This document shows, one piece after another, positions 1 to 13,853 of a stretch of DNA of 64,000 bases. Below the pieces are notes generated by a model. The model made no database searches. It was not told where the DNA came from and saw only the letters and a program-made list of their open reading frames with translations. Source of the DNA: Poecilobothrus nobilitatus. Lineage: Eukaryota; Arthropoda; Insecta; Diptera; Dolichopodidae. The stretch lies in contig OX352773.1 in NCBI GenBank assembly GCA_947095535.1, positions 27,301,398 through 27,365,397 on the forward strand, in the 5' to 3' direction. Positions within the stretch are counted from its first letter, which is position 1. Each line of letters begins with the position of its first letter. The position numbers were made by a program, and so were the translations under genes.

Positions 1-2666
1 TCTAAATGGTATAATTAAGGCTAAAAAAATCAGAGTTTCAAAGAACTGATTAGAAAAAATGTAAATTTCAACTTTGTAAACTTTAATCCTCAGTATACCT
101 ATATATTATTATATTTATATTTTAAATTCAACTTTTTACTGTATATATGAAAGTAAATCATTATACAGTATAGTTAATGTCGCCCCCAAACTCCTGCTAA
201 TCAATTTAATAAATTGTTACTATAATTATTTTGACCAAACTAAAAGTATATTTGCTTTAAATAGATAAGTATATATATATATATGTATAATGTATATACA
301 TACCGTACAATATACATACATACATGTATTCATAAAATTATTTATTTAAAGATCAATACAATTTGTACATACATATAATAATATGTACTACAATAAATAT
401 TATATGTACTCGTACATATTATATCAATCAACAAAATAAACGTGAGTCAATTTTCTAATTTAATTTATACAAAATTAAGTACTTAACGACGGTTCATACA
501 AATAATTGGAAAAATTTTAAAACAATTTTATGCCTGATGTTGATCACAGACATTTATTGTTTATATGTATGTGCAATATTCTAAAAGTTTTTAGATAGAT
601 TTATACTTACCTATATATTATATATGTACATAGTATAAATACAAAAAAAAAATCTATTTTTAAAATGTTTTTCGTAACAATGTAAATTTTTAATTAAAAG
701 TTCAATAAATTTATTATTAATTATAATATAGGTATACCTATCTATGTACATATTATTATAATATTTATAAACTGAATTAAATTTATAATGCATAAACTAT
801 TGTAAAATACAATTTTATATAATGCATAAAAAAGCACATTTATTGCCATGTAAAAGTGCATCTAGAAATTGATAATTTTTTTTATTAATGACAGTGTATA
901 ATTTATATATACGAAATTAAATTTTCCTTAGTCATTATTTAAAAGAAAAAAATATTAATAAAAACAAATAAATTCCATGTCGTATTTATTAATTTGATTT
1001 TATTAAACAATAATAATATATATGTATGTATGTATATAATCAAAAATTGTTTTTGATGCAACATTTTCAAAAATTACGTTATAAATATTTTTGTTTTTGT
1101 CAAGTTGATTGTGGAACGTGTATTTTAAATATTATGTACTTATGTATGTATGTCTAAATAATCATTGTAATAATTTAAAATTTATCATCTCTTAGTTACA
1201 GTTATAAATGATTTTTCAATAATTAACAATTAAATAATTGATTAAAATATTATATTTAAGTTTTTTTTTATATTTTTTTTTTATTTTATTTACAAATGTG
1301 CATATATGAACATACATACATACTTACATATTATGTACGTACATTGTACACAATACATTATGTATATTACGTTATGTATGTATATTATGCAAGTATCTAT
1401 ATACATATATTTAAAATTATTTTTATTGCATTCGAATAACAATTAACAATCTCAGTTGGGGGGGTTTCTGACTAATAAAATTCACACAATATATACGAGA
1501 TAATTATTTAAAATGTTAAAATAACAATAATAACACCATTACAAGGACAAATTTCGCGTAAAAAAAGAATTAAAAAAAAAATAAAAATAATAATATTCTT
1601 ATTTGTTTAATTGAAAGTTTTGTCCTATTTTTTTAATCTTAAAAAAAAAAAAAATTTAATATTTTCAAAAATATTATTATAATGTATACATACATACATA
1701 TATAATATTATTATAAATTGAATAGCAATTATTGCTTTTTGGTTTTTAAACAAACGTTTATTTAATTAAAGTCTGTTTTTTTCGAAACGTTTAAATTAAT
1801 AATTAATTTTGTTTATTAATAGGATAAAAGAAAGTAACCCAGAATTTAAAAAAAAAAATATACATATATATTAATTTTATTTAACACTTGTATACATACT
1901 AAATATGTATATCACAAATGCTTTAATTTATTATTTAATTAGAATTAATTCATTTATTTATTTAATTTATTATTTGCATTTATTACAATTTAAATTATAA
2001 TATACTTAGGTACATTTAGTTTTTAAGCTGTAAAATTGTTTGCGCTAGCACCTGTAATTTATTTATTACTAAATATAAAGTAATGAAATAGCAATATTTA
2101 GTAAGCATATTAATGAAATTTAAAAATGTTAAAATATTAATTATATTTAATTATATATATATATATATTATTATTATAAATAATTAAAAAAGATAAAATA
2201 AATAATATTTAAGTAAGATAAAAATCTAATCGTAAATTAAGCGCTCTAAATTTTACGTAATCGCTCTAAGTATCAAATGAAAAAATAGGTAGTAGAAAAC
2301 AGGAGTACATAATTTATAAATGAATAACTCCACACGAGTCTTCTTAAATTAGATTCTTAACTGCTGTTTATTTGCATACGGCATATATGCATTTTTCAAG
2401 ACATATATGTATTTTTTCTTTTTTTTAAATATGTATTATGCATGTGTATTTAAAATTAAATTTTGAAGCAATGAAGAAGTTGTATAAAAAAAAAAGCGAA
2501 TTGTAAAATAATTATTTTTGTTATTCTGTGCAAAAACGTACAAGATACAAATTTTTCTTTCATTTTTTCTCTTCTTTCGTTCACTACATAAAATTTTGGA
2601 TTTAAAAAAATGGAATGGAATCCCAATGGCAAAATTAATTTATAGAAAAGATCTACCTATGAAAAC

Positions 2667-2704
<38 letters not shown>

Positions 2705-5409
2705 TTCATTTACAATATGTATGTAAAGATGCATTGTTTTAATAAAGTCATTTAAAGCTCCAGTATTGTTAATTTTGATTTAATTATAGTTATTGGAACA
2801 GTAATTAAATTGAATTATTATTATTAGAACCATGGCATTAATAATTGGTAAAAAAAAAAAATGTACTCTAATTACTATAAATTTGAAATAGGAATATTAA
2901 GATGAAATTATTAATGTGTTGAATATGGAAAAGATCAATAGATATTAAAGGAACAGTAAATAATTTCGCCATGAAAAATATAAAATATTAACGGTTGCAT
3001 TTGATTGAAATATTTAAAAAAAAAAAACAAAAAGAACGAATTTAATAAACATTTTATTTTTTTTATCATTTAATTCAAGTCAAATATGCGTACATTAACT
3101 TTACAGTATACATAAAACTTTATATTATATTTTAAAAATGTATTTTCTTATTCTTTTATTTTACATTAAATGTGAAAATGTTATCTTATATAAATATGCT
3201 ATAAATACGTCAACCAGATTTTTAATTTTATTTAAAAAATTTTTTTTTTATTTAATTCGAAGCTTAACCCCAAAAACTTCTCTTAATACTTTCAATTCTT
3301 GTTAATTAATTCCATTAAATGTTTAAATGTAATAAAAAAAAGGAAAGAAAACAACTTTTATTACAATGAAAAATTTTATTCAACTTAATAAATCGATTTT
3401 ATTCTGATGATAAAAAAAAAAAAAAAACAAACAACAGCTTATTTATTTAAATAAATTTAAAAATTCAAATAAACAAACTTATAAAATTGTTACGGTAGTA
3501 CTATTAATAGTGTACTTTACTTTTTAAAAGTTTTTTTTTTTTAAATAAAGAAGTTTATAAATTGTCACCGTACGATTCAATACTATTTGAATGATATCAT
3601 ATCTCACTTCTTAAAGTTTATATACTATATTACTATATACAAACATTTAACATGATTAAATCTATCTTAGTACTAAGGAATTAAATGTTATTACTGATTT
3701 GGAGTTGAGTTTTTCTTTTTTTTTTTTTAAATTTAGAGCCTACCAATATAACATCAAAATTTTCATCTTTTTCTCTTGTTAGGCCAAATTAAGTTTTAAA
3801 TTTTAAATCATTCTCATTTTTATTTAAATAAAAATGCAATTTGTTGATTTCTATTTTATCGAAATCATATGACATAATATGAGAGTCATATATAATTTAC
3901 CTTTGTATAATCTTTTATCATAGTGTGTCACTATTAAATTCAGTATTTATTCGATTTTGTCTCATCTTCGATCTTCACAAAGATCACATATAGTATTCAA
4001 ACTGGAAAATTCTACAAACTATCGTCCATTAATGAGATCAATTAAAAATACATTTAAGTATGTATATATGTATGTATCTTTATTTTTTAAAAACTTTCTA
4101 AATTTCATATAGTATTTCTATAGCAAATAACAAAGATAATATCTACATACATATATGCATTGAATTATTTCTTGAAAGTTTAAACAAAAAATAAAAGATA
4201 TTTTTATTCTGGTGTGGTGACTACTATATGGTGAGCTCAATCGGTCATGTTATCTAAACTGCATAAAAAACGCATTATAAAATAAAATAAAATGCAAAAC
4301 AACTATCTTTAAATTTCAAAACAACAACTTGTTTATTTGTTTATTAATTTTTTTAATGATATGATATAAGCTACAGTATCCGTGACGTTCCCCCCTAAAA
4401 TACATGTACATATGTATAGTGTACATACATAATATAATTGTTTTATTTTGTTTTTAAATTAACATTGTAAACATTTTATTTAATATTTAATTAATACATA
4501 ATTACATACATACATACATACAATGGATGAAAGGTTACAATTTTTGAAATGTAATTTATGTAATCTAAACTAAGTTCTTGAATATGTGATAAAATTCTCG
4601 AAAATATTTTTGTTTTTTTTTTTTGGTATGATAAGATTTAAATAGTTTTTAGATTTTTTATTTTTATAAATTTTAAATTTATTTTAATTATGTACATATG
4701 CATGTTAGTAGGTATAAAATTATATAAGAATTTTGAATGCACAATAAAAACTTCTTCATTGTTTTGTTAGATGATTGTTTTTAAATTTAGATATGAACAT
4801 ACATACATAATATCTATTCATTACCCAAAAATAAAATAACTATTAGAAAAGTAAGTTGAAATTATGGGGTATTTAAACCTTTTTTTGAATATAGGCATAC
4901 CTATATTTTATATTTATATTTTAGTCTAGTTTAATCAAAATTTGTTCTTTTATTTACATGTGTACCTACATATACATATCTTTTTCTATAGTTGAATCAA
5001 AAAATTATATCTATATATTTAGTATATTTTACATCACAATCCCATAAGATATCAAATAAACTCATCCCATATAATTTTTGTAAAAAATTTAAAAAAAAAT
5101 AAAAACATGTAATACCAAACCAATTAATTTTTTTTTTATTTTCTTTTATTTTTTTATTCTGTAGTTTTTTATTATCATCATATAAATTTTCGAAAATTTT
5201 CGAAAATTAATTTCGAATATTCTTATTTTACTTCAAGTGCCTATATGAAGTGTGTATGAATATTGTATATTTATATAGGTACCTATACAAGATATATTGT
5301 AGTGTAAACCCATATATTATGTTTATATTTATTTTTATTTCACATTTTTTTTTTGAATTTTTTTTTTTTTTTTTTTGTTTTTTTTATAATTTTTTTTTTG
5401 TTTGTTTAG
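1..5409. other. AT-rich non-coding tract upstream of aay
   Basis: No gene is recognised here. The tract is made of short A or T runs, (TACA)n tracts such as 4502-4521, and a long (TA)n microsatellite at 2669-2699. Open frames are short and of low complexity. The tract ends in a long pyrimidine run (about 5340-5407) followed by TAG, which reads as a splice acceptor. An undetected 5' untranslated exon and the promoter of aay may therefore lie within this tract, but I cannot place them. Confidence 0.5.
2669..2699. repeat. (TA)n microsatellite
   Basis: About 30 bases of uninterrupted TA dinucleotide. Similar tracts occur at 35739-35768, 36278-36308 and 55301-55335. They are ordinary simple repeats in this AT-rich genome. 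Confidence 0.9.
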
Positions 5410-5798
5410 GCAAAAGCAAACTCTTATATTAAGACTTTAATTAAAGCTTTAAAACAGTCTCAATTTGTTCATTCAAGTGATCAGATGATTATTAATAATT
5501 ACATCATAAATTTACAATATAAAAAGAATTTAAATTTTTTATTATATATTAAATATAATTTAAATATTAACCCGTTAACATCAATATTATATTTTAATTT
5601 ATCGCGGAATTTTTCAATTTTTAATAATATAATTAAAAAACAAAAATTTATAACGAATATTAAACAAAATAATAAAAAAAAATTAATTAATTCGTTGCAC
5701 AATATAAAATTAAATAAAAATAACGGTAAATTTTGTGAAATTTTGCAAAAATATAATCAAATAAAAATAACAACAAAAAATACAATCATGAGTGGTTG
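5410..5798 (+). CDS. aay: Candidate N-terminal extension exon of aay (in-frame, possibly a mitochondrial presequence)
   Basis: An open frame runs without a stop from just after a pyrimidine-tract acceptor (TAG at 5407-5409) to a canonical GTAAGT donor at 5799. It is in frame with the downstream phosphoserine phosphatase exons. An ATG lies at 5485 and another at 5788 (MSG). The 126 codons before 5788 are rich in Lys, Asn and Ile and have only two acidic residues (one Asp before the 5485 ATG, one Glu after). The piece LSRNFSIFNN resembles a mitochondrial processing site. Starting at 5485 would give 382 residues; starting at 5788 gives 281, close to the usual length of the enzyme. What is seen: an open frame bounded by splice signals. 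What is inferred: translation and organelle targeting. It could also be untranslated leader that is open by chance. Confidence 0.45.
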
Positions 5799-8700
5799 GT
5801 AAGTTTAGATTTTGTTTTTTTTTTTTTTTTTGACAAAGTTTTGCATAAAATAAAAGTTAAATATCATTAATATTTAAATTAATATTTATAATCAAAATTA
5901 AGAGTAAAATTAAATTTAATAACTTGATATGGAGTTCTGGTTATGAAACTAATAATTTCAGGGTCAAGAATATATAAATATAATTATAAATCTGTACCTA
6001 TTTATATTTTATTTTTTTGTAATTTAATTTTAGAACAAAAAATTTCGGTGATTTGACCATGTTTTTGAAATTTATACCGTTTATTAAAATTTAATTCAAA
6101 ATATTTACCAGTTTTTATACAATTATGTATTATAAAAAAAAACATAATAGGTATATATATATATGTACATATCTAGTGTGTGAACAATTTATTAATTTTC
6201 TCGCAATTTGTACATATATCATTTTTTGTGTAAAGATGGATTTAAATATTAAATAATAACTAAAATAACTAGAAAAGAAAGAAGAACATTTAAAATAAAA
6301 CGTTTCAAATTTTATTTTATAAAATTTTCTTTTTAATTTCGAAAATTGGATAATAACTCTTTTACTATAACAAAAAAAAATGTTTTTTTTTTTTTAAATG
6401 CAATTGTGCTGGATCGTATGATCTTAAAAAAAAAAAAAAAAACAATGAAAAAGGAGTAAAAAGCAGAAACAATAAAAATAATTATTTGAACATTCAGTAT
6501 ACACGTGGTTTTTATATAGGTATTAGGTACTCATAAGTCATAACAAGTTTAATAGAGTATACATTACCGATTCATAATAAAAATTTAAAAACAGCACACA
6601 AAAAAATATCATTTTGTTTATTGTATAACGTGTTATTATTTTAATCAGTGTTAAATACTTATTAAGAAAAAAGTGAGCAGTAATCTTTTATGTATAATTA
6701 AATTTAATCGTACTACAGTGCTTAGTATTGTTTTTCAATGTTCGAAATGTTTGTGTTACATATTTTAAAAATAAATTTTATTACTTAAAATAAAAACGAT
6801 TAAATTAAGTTTCTCTTATACATATTATGTATAGGTACCTAAGTGTTTTAAAACACCTAATTAAATTTTTGTTATAAAACAATTCTTTTATTTTATATAG
6901 GTAATTCGATTTGAATCTATTACGTAGCCAATTTTGACTGACACATATTTTTGTATAAAAGGCTATTCTGAAACTAAATTTTAATAAGCCATTAAAATTA
7001 TTTCCGTTTTAAGGGTCGCGCCATGTTCAGGAGAAACCAGCGCTAAACTGAATTGCAGCGGTGTAGCATTTAGCGCTGCATGTTTGCACTGAACGACTTG
7101 CAGTAGTCATTTAATTTTCTGTGACATTTCGTATATTTTTATTTTATTTAAATTGTATATATTTTTTTTTTAATCTAATATTTTTTATCTCAAATTATCA
7201 AAATGCTTGAAATTCAAAATGTTTCACAAAATTTTGTAAACAAAAATTTTTGACATTAAATGTAAGTACATAAACATCAATAAAAAGTCGCTACATAATT
7301 TAGCGTAAAATTTTCCTGCTGTAAAATAAAAAAAGATATAAAAAATTCTTTCAGTAGAAAATTTTATAGAGCGCTGCATTGTTTTGTTTAGCGCTGGATG
7401 CTACTGAACGCGACCAATGTAACGTATATAATATTACAGTTAAGAAATACATATTTATGCATTGTTTGGCTGAATAATCAAAAACATTTTTTAAATTCAT
7501 TAAAATTAAACAAATAAAATTTAAATATGTACATATATATTAATAGGTAGATAGCTATAAAATCAAACAAATATATGTACGTATAATGTGCTAAAAACTG
7601 AAGTCAACATTTTTTTTTGTTTTTTTTTCTTTTATAAAATATAAAAATTAAAATACCCTTGTTTTTATAATTATAAAACATCACTACTCATTTTTTTATA
7701 TACACACATACATATAATATTTATAACATACATACCTGTTGCATTTAAAATAAATCGAGATCTCAAAGAAACTAATAAATCAAAAAAAAAAAAAAAAACT
7801 TTCCCTTGAAAATTATCAAAAACATAAAAAAAGGAAAACAAAGATCGAATCGATGATCATTCATTCGCAAAAATTATAATTACATAAATTTTTTTTTTCA
7901 TTAAGAGGAAGGTACCTTACTACCTAGTTGGTATTTTGGTAAAAACAACCAGCTGTGCAGACTGCAGATTCGGTTATATTTTTCCAATCTTACTATGTAA
8001 TTATTTATGATGGTTTTCAACATTTTTTTAAGTGTTTTTGTTTATATAATAATTTTATTAAATTTTTTGTTTTATTTTTAATTTTAAAACAAAGAGTAAA
8101 TTGCGTAAGTATGTATCTACCTTTAATTTAAACTAAAATTTTTAGTCTTTTAATTTCTCATACATACATACTTGTAGTAATTTTTGTTTTATTTATTTTT
8201 ATACGATCTTATGAATTATGATCGTTCTTTTAAGGGAACTGACGATAATTTTTAAAAATTTTCCATTCTCAGATCAACAAATTTTATTTTTATTTTTTTT
8301 GTAATAGCGATATAATACCAATGTTATTTATTTGTTTTTTTTTTTTTTAGTTTTTGTTGCCAATTCTATCATTATAAAAATGATTCATGTTTTTTTTTTT
8401 TTAATGTTGACTTTTTATTTTTTTTGTAAACATACCTTTACACAAATTATTTTTTTAATCATTTTTATTTATTATTTGATTAAAATTATTAAAAAATCGG
8501 AACAAAAAAAAAAAAATTAAGTAAAAAAAAATATTTTGCAATATTCTGTCTGGGTTTTCTAATAATTAGTTCATAAATAAATTATATAGAATAAGTATAA
8601 AAGCATAAAAAGAAAAAAAGAAAAAAAAAACCAATAAAAAATTGATAAGATAAGTTTTTTAAAAAGTTCTTTTGTTAAAATATTATTTTATTGTGTAGAT

Positions 8701-11700
8701 TAATAAATAAAAAGGAAATGATTGATTAAATTTATTTGATATTATATATTAACTAAGTTGTATAATAGTAACGAAAAAATTAAAATTATACATAATAGGT
8801 GATCGTGATATAAGTTTAATATTATACCACAAAAATGTTTTTTTAATACTAGATATTAGTTATATTTATATGTACTATACTATAAAGTATATATATATAT
8901 ACATATGTATATAAAATTGTATATAGGAATGTACATAATATTAAATATACCTAGTATCTGATAGTATGGATGTACATATGTAGGTAATAGTTTTCTTTTA
9001 TAATACTTACATACTTATGTGATATTATTGTGTATTATGCAGTGCTGGATTAACCTATAACCAAACTAAGCACTTGTTTAGGGCATCATGTTAATTGGGG
9101 CACTACAGAAATTCTACAATGACAAACAGTGTCACATTTTTTCAAGTGTAAAAAAATTCCATATAAATAAATTTTACTCAGATTGTTCAATAGTACACTG
9201 GCTTAATCTATTGTAAGCAATCCTAGTATTCTTGTACTCCGTTTTCCGAATTCCGATTTCTGATTCCCAATATACGGTAGTTTCTTAGACTATAATGCTA
9301 CTCCATAGTAAAGGTTGTGTATGAAGCCTGTATTCATATATGTAAATATAAATATGTAAATTTTCGCAAAATGTGGTAGGTACATACATAAGTATGTTAT
9401 TTTTTAGCAAACGGTATTTTGATGGTGTTAAAAATCTTAATGTCAATAATTTTATGTCGCTAAACTTCAAGAGTGCGTCACAATGATGGCTAATGTAGAA
9501 TTTTGTTAACCTTTTTTTGCTTAGGGCGCCTATGGATCTTAATTCGACTCTGGTATTATGTAATTATTTACGATCGTGTATGATAAAAGTGTATGATTTA
9601 TATATGGCAATAATTTAGTTTTGATACGATTAATACTTAGTATTTAAATCATTGTTAGTGACACTTAAAGTTTTGTATTATAATAATCATACTACCAGAT
9701 ACCATCCCATTATATTTATGTAGTAATTTCAAAGTAGAATTTTTTCAACAATTAATATTTAAATTAAGGTACCTAAGATACCTAAGTATAAAAATTTTGA
9801 ATACTACACTTTTGTTACACAATAAATTTTAGTAGGCATATTAGGTAATAAATATTATAAAAAAAATTACGAATTAAATTATTTGTATTCTATTGAATTA
9901 AAGTTTTTACAAAAAAGTAACGTTTTTGTGCTTTCGTGCAATCTTTCACCAGGAAATTAAAAAAATTAGGAAATCATATGAAAAAATTAATTTGAATTAA
10001 TGCAAAAGCCGGTAATATTAAAAAAAAAAAATTTTTTTTTCCTCGAACTTTGGACTTTGGAGAGTAGTAAACGTATTGATTGATTCAATATTTAGCAAAA
10101 TATTTTCTACATATGTAGGTACATATTTATTAAATTGCGAAATGTGATATACATAAGTATGTACATATATATATACCTATTATACATTTTATTTTAAATC
10201 ATAGCAACGTTATTGTAGTATACATATTATTTTTATAAATAAAATTTTTCTGTTTATTTTAATAATTAAAAATTTATGCTTTTAAATTCCTGTGTTTAAT
10301 TGTGTGTTCCTTATTATATACTTTAAAAAAAAAAAATTTAACAGTTAAATTTCTTTATTTAATTTTTATAATTCATTTTTTTTTATTCATTTTTATATTT
10401 TCAGTTTAAATAGTTCATTGTTAAGTTTAGTTGCGATATCAGCTGGCGCAGATAGTAATAATAGTACAAATAATAACAATACAAATGGACATGTTCTACC
10501 ATCAAATACAATCGTAGTTAAAACAACAACAACAAAAAATAGTAATAGTAGTAATATGCCAAATCAAGGTAATTTTATACATATTTTATTATTAATTTTT
10601 TATTTATTATTGTGTCATGTGTACGGCATTTAATATTATAGTATAATATTTAATAATTTAATGGTCTGATCAGGTTTAGAACTTTATTTTTAATTTTCTT
10701 TTTGAAACTGGACTTGTAAATATTGGCAACCTTGATCGGTAATAAAATATTACTTTAAATTTAATAATAAAATATTGTTATAAAGTTGTAATGTCGTCAC
10801 ATTAAAGAAAATTTATTAAAATTTTTAATAAATTATATTTTATTATTTTTATTATGTTCTTAGAATTTTTTCATTTTAAGTTTGATTTTTAAAAAAAAAT
10901 TTTTATTTATTTTGCAATATTTTAGTTTTGGTTGGTAACATTTATCTTTGAAACATTCTAATTTCTAAGAATTATTTTTAATATAAGTATGTATACCTAG
11001 CAATATAACATATTTTTTTTTATAAATTCTTATCTATTTCAAAGAAATTAAAAAAATAATAATAATAAACAATTAAAAAATAACAAATTTAGTTCATTAA
11101 AATTACTTTATTTAGGAATTAAGTTGTCAAGACATCTTTTAGTTTATTTTTTTTTTTTTTTTTTTATTAATTTGTATAATTTCAAACAACTTTATAAATT
11201 TGTTTTTAAATTAATTTAAAAAATAACAAACGCATAACCATAACTTTTCAATTAGAGTCTAGACTAGTCTGGACGTTTTTATTGATTTATTTTAAGCTTC
11301 CTTAAGTATCCTTTAGAATTAATGAATAAACTTAAACTTTGGACTTGTAAATATTGGGAATCTTGACCCGGTACCTAATAAAATATTGCTTTAGGTATAA
11401 ATTTAATAATAAAATACTAAATATTGTATAAAGTATGGGTAATTACGTCACGTCACGTTAGACAAAATTTATTAAAATATTTTATTCATTTTATTTTTGT
11501 TTTCTTCATATAATTTTTCCATTTTAGTTTGATTTTTAAAAAATATTAATTTTGGAATTTGTATTAGGTATTAGGTATTAATTTTCTGAAAAATTTAAAG
11601 TTGGCAAATTTTTTGCAAATTTTATTAAAAAAAAAAAACTCCGTTATTTATACACATTTAAATTTTAAAGTATAAATAAAGAAATATAACCAACTAACAT

Positions 11701-13853
11701 ATCGGATTTATACAAATTTTTAATTTATACATTTAAATTTAAATTTATACACAAAAAAAAATACTTCTTCACCAGTTAAGATACAAATCTTTTTGAATGT
11801 TGGGTGAAAGTTCAAATCAAATTATTTTTTTTAAATTTACTTATCATAATTCAAAATTTTAAAATTATTAAAATGATACTTAAAATCGAAATTATTTTGT
11901 CAAGGTCAATAATTTAATTTTTGCACTTAATATACATATACTTTTTTTTTTGGCAAACGAATATAAATTACACAGATTAGAGAATCGTTATTCGTTAACC
12001 TTTTTAAATGTCAGCCTTTTTAAATTTGTCTGTTATCAAGCAATAATTTGTGACCTTCGAAACCATAAATTGGATTAAACTAGTAATATTATTTTTTTCT
12101 TTTTTTTTATAATTTCTTCGTTAATCAAGTAGATATTTTTCTTACTTATAGCTGCTTATAGTAAATAATCATGATTGAATATAATTAAAAAATTTATTAA
12201 ATTTAATATAAGAATTTTCCAATATAAAAAAATAAGCTAAAATACCTATGCATATATGTGTACTAGTAATTAAATCAATATTAAACAATATTGAACAAAA
12301 AATTATTTTTTTTTTTAAATTTCATCAAATTTCATCACACAAAAGATTTTAAAATGTTCGTTTTAATGCTTTTTTATATATAGAATTCATTCAACGTTAT
12401 AAATACAAATAATATGTACTATGTACTATATATGTATGTATGCACTAAAAAGATAAGAATGCTTAAAAAAAAAATTTGATATTGTCATTGACCTTTTTTT
12501 CCACTTTTAATTAAAGTTAAATAAAAATATGATTATATTTTATATATGTAATACGTAAAATTTATTTTTAGATAAAACAAAAAGGCTTGATCAAGCCTCA
12601 ATTATAATAAAAAATTCTGACATCGTTTGTTTTGATGTTGATTCAACTGTGATAAAAGAAGAAGGTATTGATGAATTAGCAAAATTTTGTGGAAAAGGAC
12701 CACAAGTAGCACTTTTAACTCAATCAGCAATGGGTGGTTCAATGACATTTCAAGATGCATTAAGAATTCGTTTAGATATTATAAGACCATCACAAAAACA
12801 AATTAGAGAATTTTTGAAATTACATCCTAGTACATTATCACCTGGTATTAAGTAAGTTAATTTAATAAAATTTCTTAACAATTATATTAACTATATGTAA
12901 TTGTTTTAGTGAAATTTTTAACAAAAAAAAATTAATTTAATTTAAAACAATCCAATACATAATATTGTTTATTTAAATTTATTTATAAAAATTAATTTTT
13001 ATTTTTTTTATTTTAAAGAGAATTTATAAATAATTTAAGAAAAAATGGTACAACTGTTTATTTAATTTCTGGTGGTTTTGATTGCCTTATTGAACCCGTC
13101 GCCAATGAATTGGGTGTTCCAATGAATAATGTTTTTGCAAATAAATTAATGTTCTACTTTGATGGTGAGTTTATTTAAATTTTTTTTTTTTTTTTAAATT
13201 TCATTGTTCGTTTTTTTTTTTTTTTTTTATTTAATTCGATTTTTTTTTATTTAAATTAAACCATGATTTATAGAAATAATTCAATTCTTTTGATAAGAAT
13301 AAATAATAAAATCATTTTTTTGTGGTTCACACTATATTTTAATGTCTGGTTTAAACTGGATATTTTGTTTTTTCTTTTAATTTATAAAGAATTTCAGGGT
13401 TTAATAATCCAACAATTAAATATTGATAATAAAGACAAGAATAATACAAAAAAATAATAAATTATAAATATTCTTATCTATTTAGGCGAATACGCCGGTT
13501 TTGACACAAATCAACCAACATCCAGATCTGGGGGTAAAGGTGAAGCTATATCAATTATAAGAAAAACAATTAATTCTGATGCAAGCATTACAATGATCGG
13601 TGATGGTGCAACTGATTTAGAAGCATCACCGCCAGCTAATCATTTTATTGGTAAGTTCTTTTTATTTATACATACATACATATATTATGTATATGAATAT
13701 TTTTAGTACTAAAATTTTCTTTATTATGATATTTAATTTGATTTACTTCTTTTTTTTTTTGTTTTAATTTTAGGATATGGTGGAAATGTTGTACGAGGTG
13801 AAGTTCAAGCTCGTTCAGAGTATTATATTACAGACTTTAGTCAAATTTTGTAA
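5788..13853 (+). CDS. aay: Phosphoserine phosphatase (astray)
   Basis: Hydrolyses O-phospho-L-serine to serine and phosphate, the last step of serine synthesis, in the cytosol. Coding exons: 5788-5798, 10405-10568, 12572-12851, 13019-13164, 13486-13650, 13774-13853; 846 nt, 281 residues. All joins keep frame. HAD-superfamily signatures are complete: motif I DVDSTV with the nucleophilic Asp in exon 3, the adjacent EEGIDELAKFCG, motif II SGGF in exon 4, the motif III lysine in SGGKGEA and motif IV GDGATDLEA in exon 5. The C-terminus YYITDFSQIL matches the family end. Exon 2 encodes an Asn/Thr-rich linker not found in vertebrate enzymes. The start at 5788 (MSG) is chosen for family length; an upstream in-frame ATG at 5485 is possible. 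AATAAA follows the stop at 13871. Intron 1 is 4.6 kb and carries two MITEs. Confidence 0.93.
7014..7415. mobile_element. MITE with imperfect terminal inverted repeats (GGTCGCG...CGCGACC)
   Basis: The left end GGTCGCG(CCAT)GTTCAG.AG followed by CCAGCGCTAAAC and GCAGCG is repeated in inverted orientation at the right end (about 7369-7415), giving terminal repeats of about 45 bp. The left arm also folds on itself: CAGCGCTAAA near 7039 faces TTTAGCGCTG near 7070. It is much richer in G+C than its surroundings and has no open frame. I see no clear target-site duplication. It is non-autonomous and lies in aay intron 1. Superfamily not assigned. Confidence 0.75.
9040..9552. mobile_element. hAT-type MITE with 8-bp target-site duplication
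   Basis: A 513-bp element starting CAGTGCTGGATTAA and ending TTAATTCGACTCTG (the reverse complement begins CAGAGTCGAATTAA; 10 of 14 positions match). It is flanked on both sides by GTATTATG (9032-9039 and 9553-9560), an 8-bp duplication. CAGNG termini with an 8-bp duplication are typical of the hAT superfamily. It has no transposase frame, so it is non-autonomous. Both ends carry GTTTAGGGC / CTTAGGGCG-like subterminal words. The perfect duplication suggests it is not very old. It sits in aay intron 1. Confidence 0.9.
10569..12571 (+). repeat. aay intron 2 with an internal ~200-bp direct duplication
   Basis: Bases about 10710-10905 and 11341-11545 are diverged direct copies: both start GGACTTGTAAATATTGG, continue through a shared AATAAAATATT / TTTAATAATAAAATA stretch and AAATTTATTAAAAT, and end near TTTAGTTTGATTTTTAAAAA or TTTAAGTTTGATTTTTAAAAA. 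The rest of the intron is AT-rich filler. The duplication may be an old repeat copy or a local segmental duplication; no coding content is seen. Confidence 0.7.

Larger units (their letters stand above)
5799..10404 (+). other. aay intron 1
   Basis: Intron between GTAAGT at 5799 and TTTTCAG at 10404. It is low-complexity AT sequence except for two GC-richer insertions, a 0.4-kb inverted-repeat element (7014-7415) and a 0.5-kb hAT-type MITE (9040-9552). I see no nested gene or structured RNA. Confidence 0.8.
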
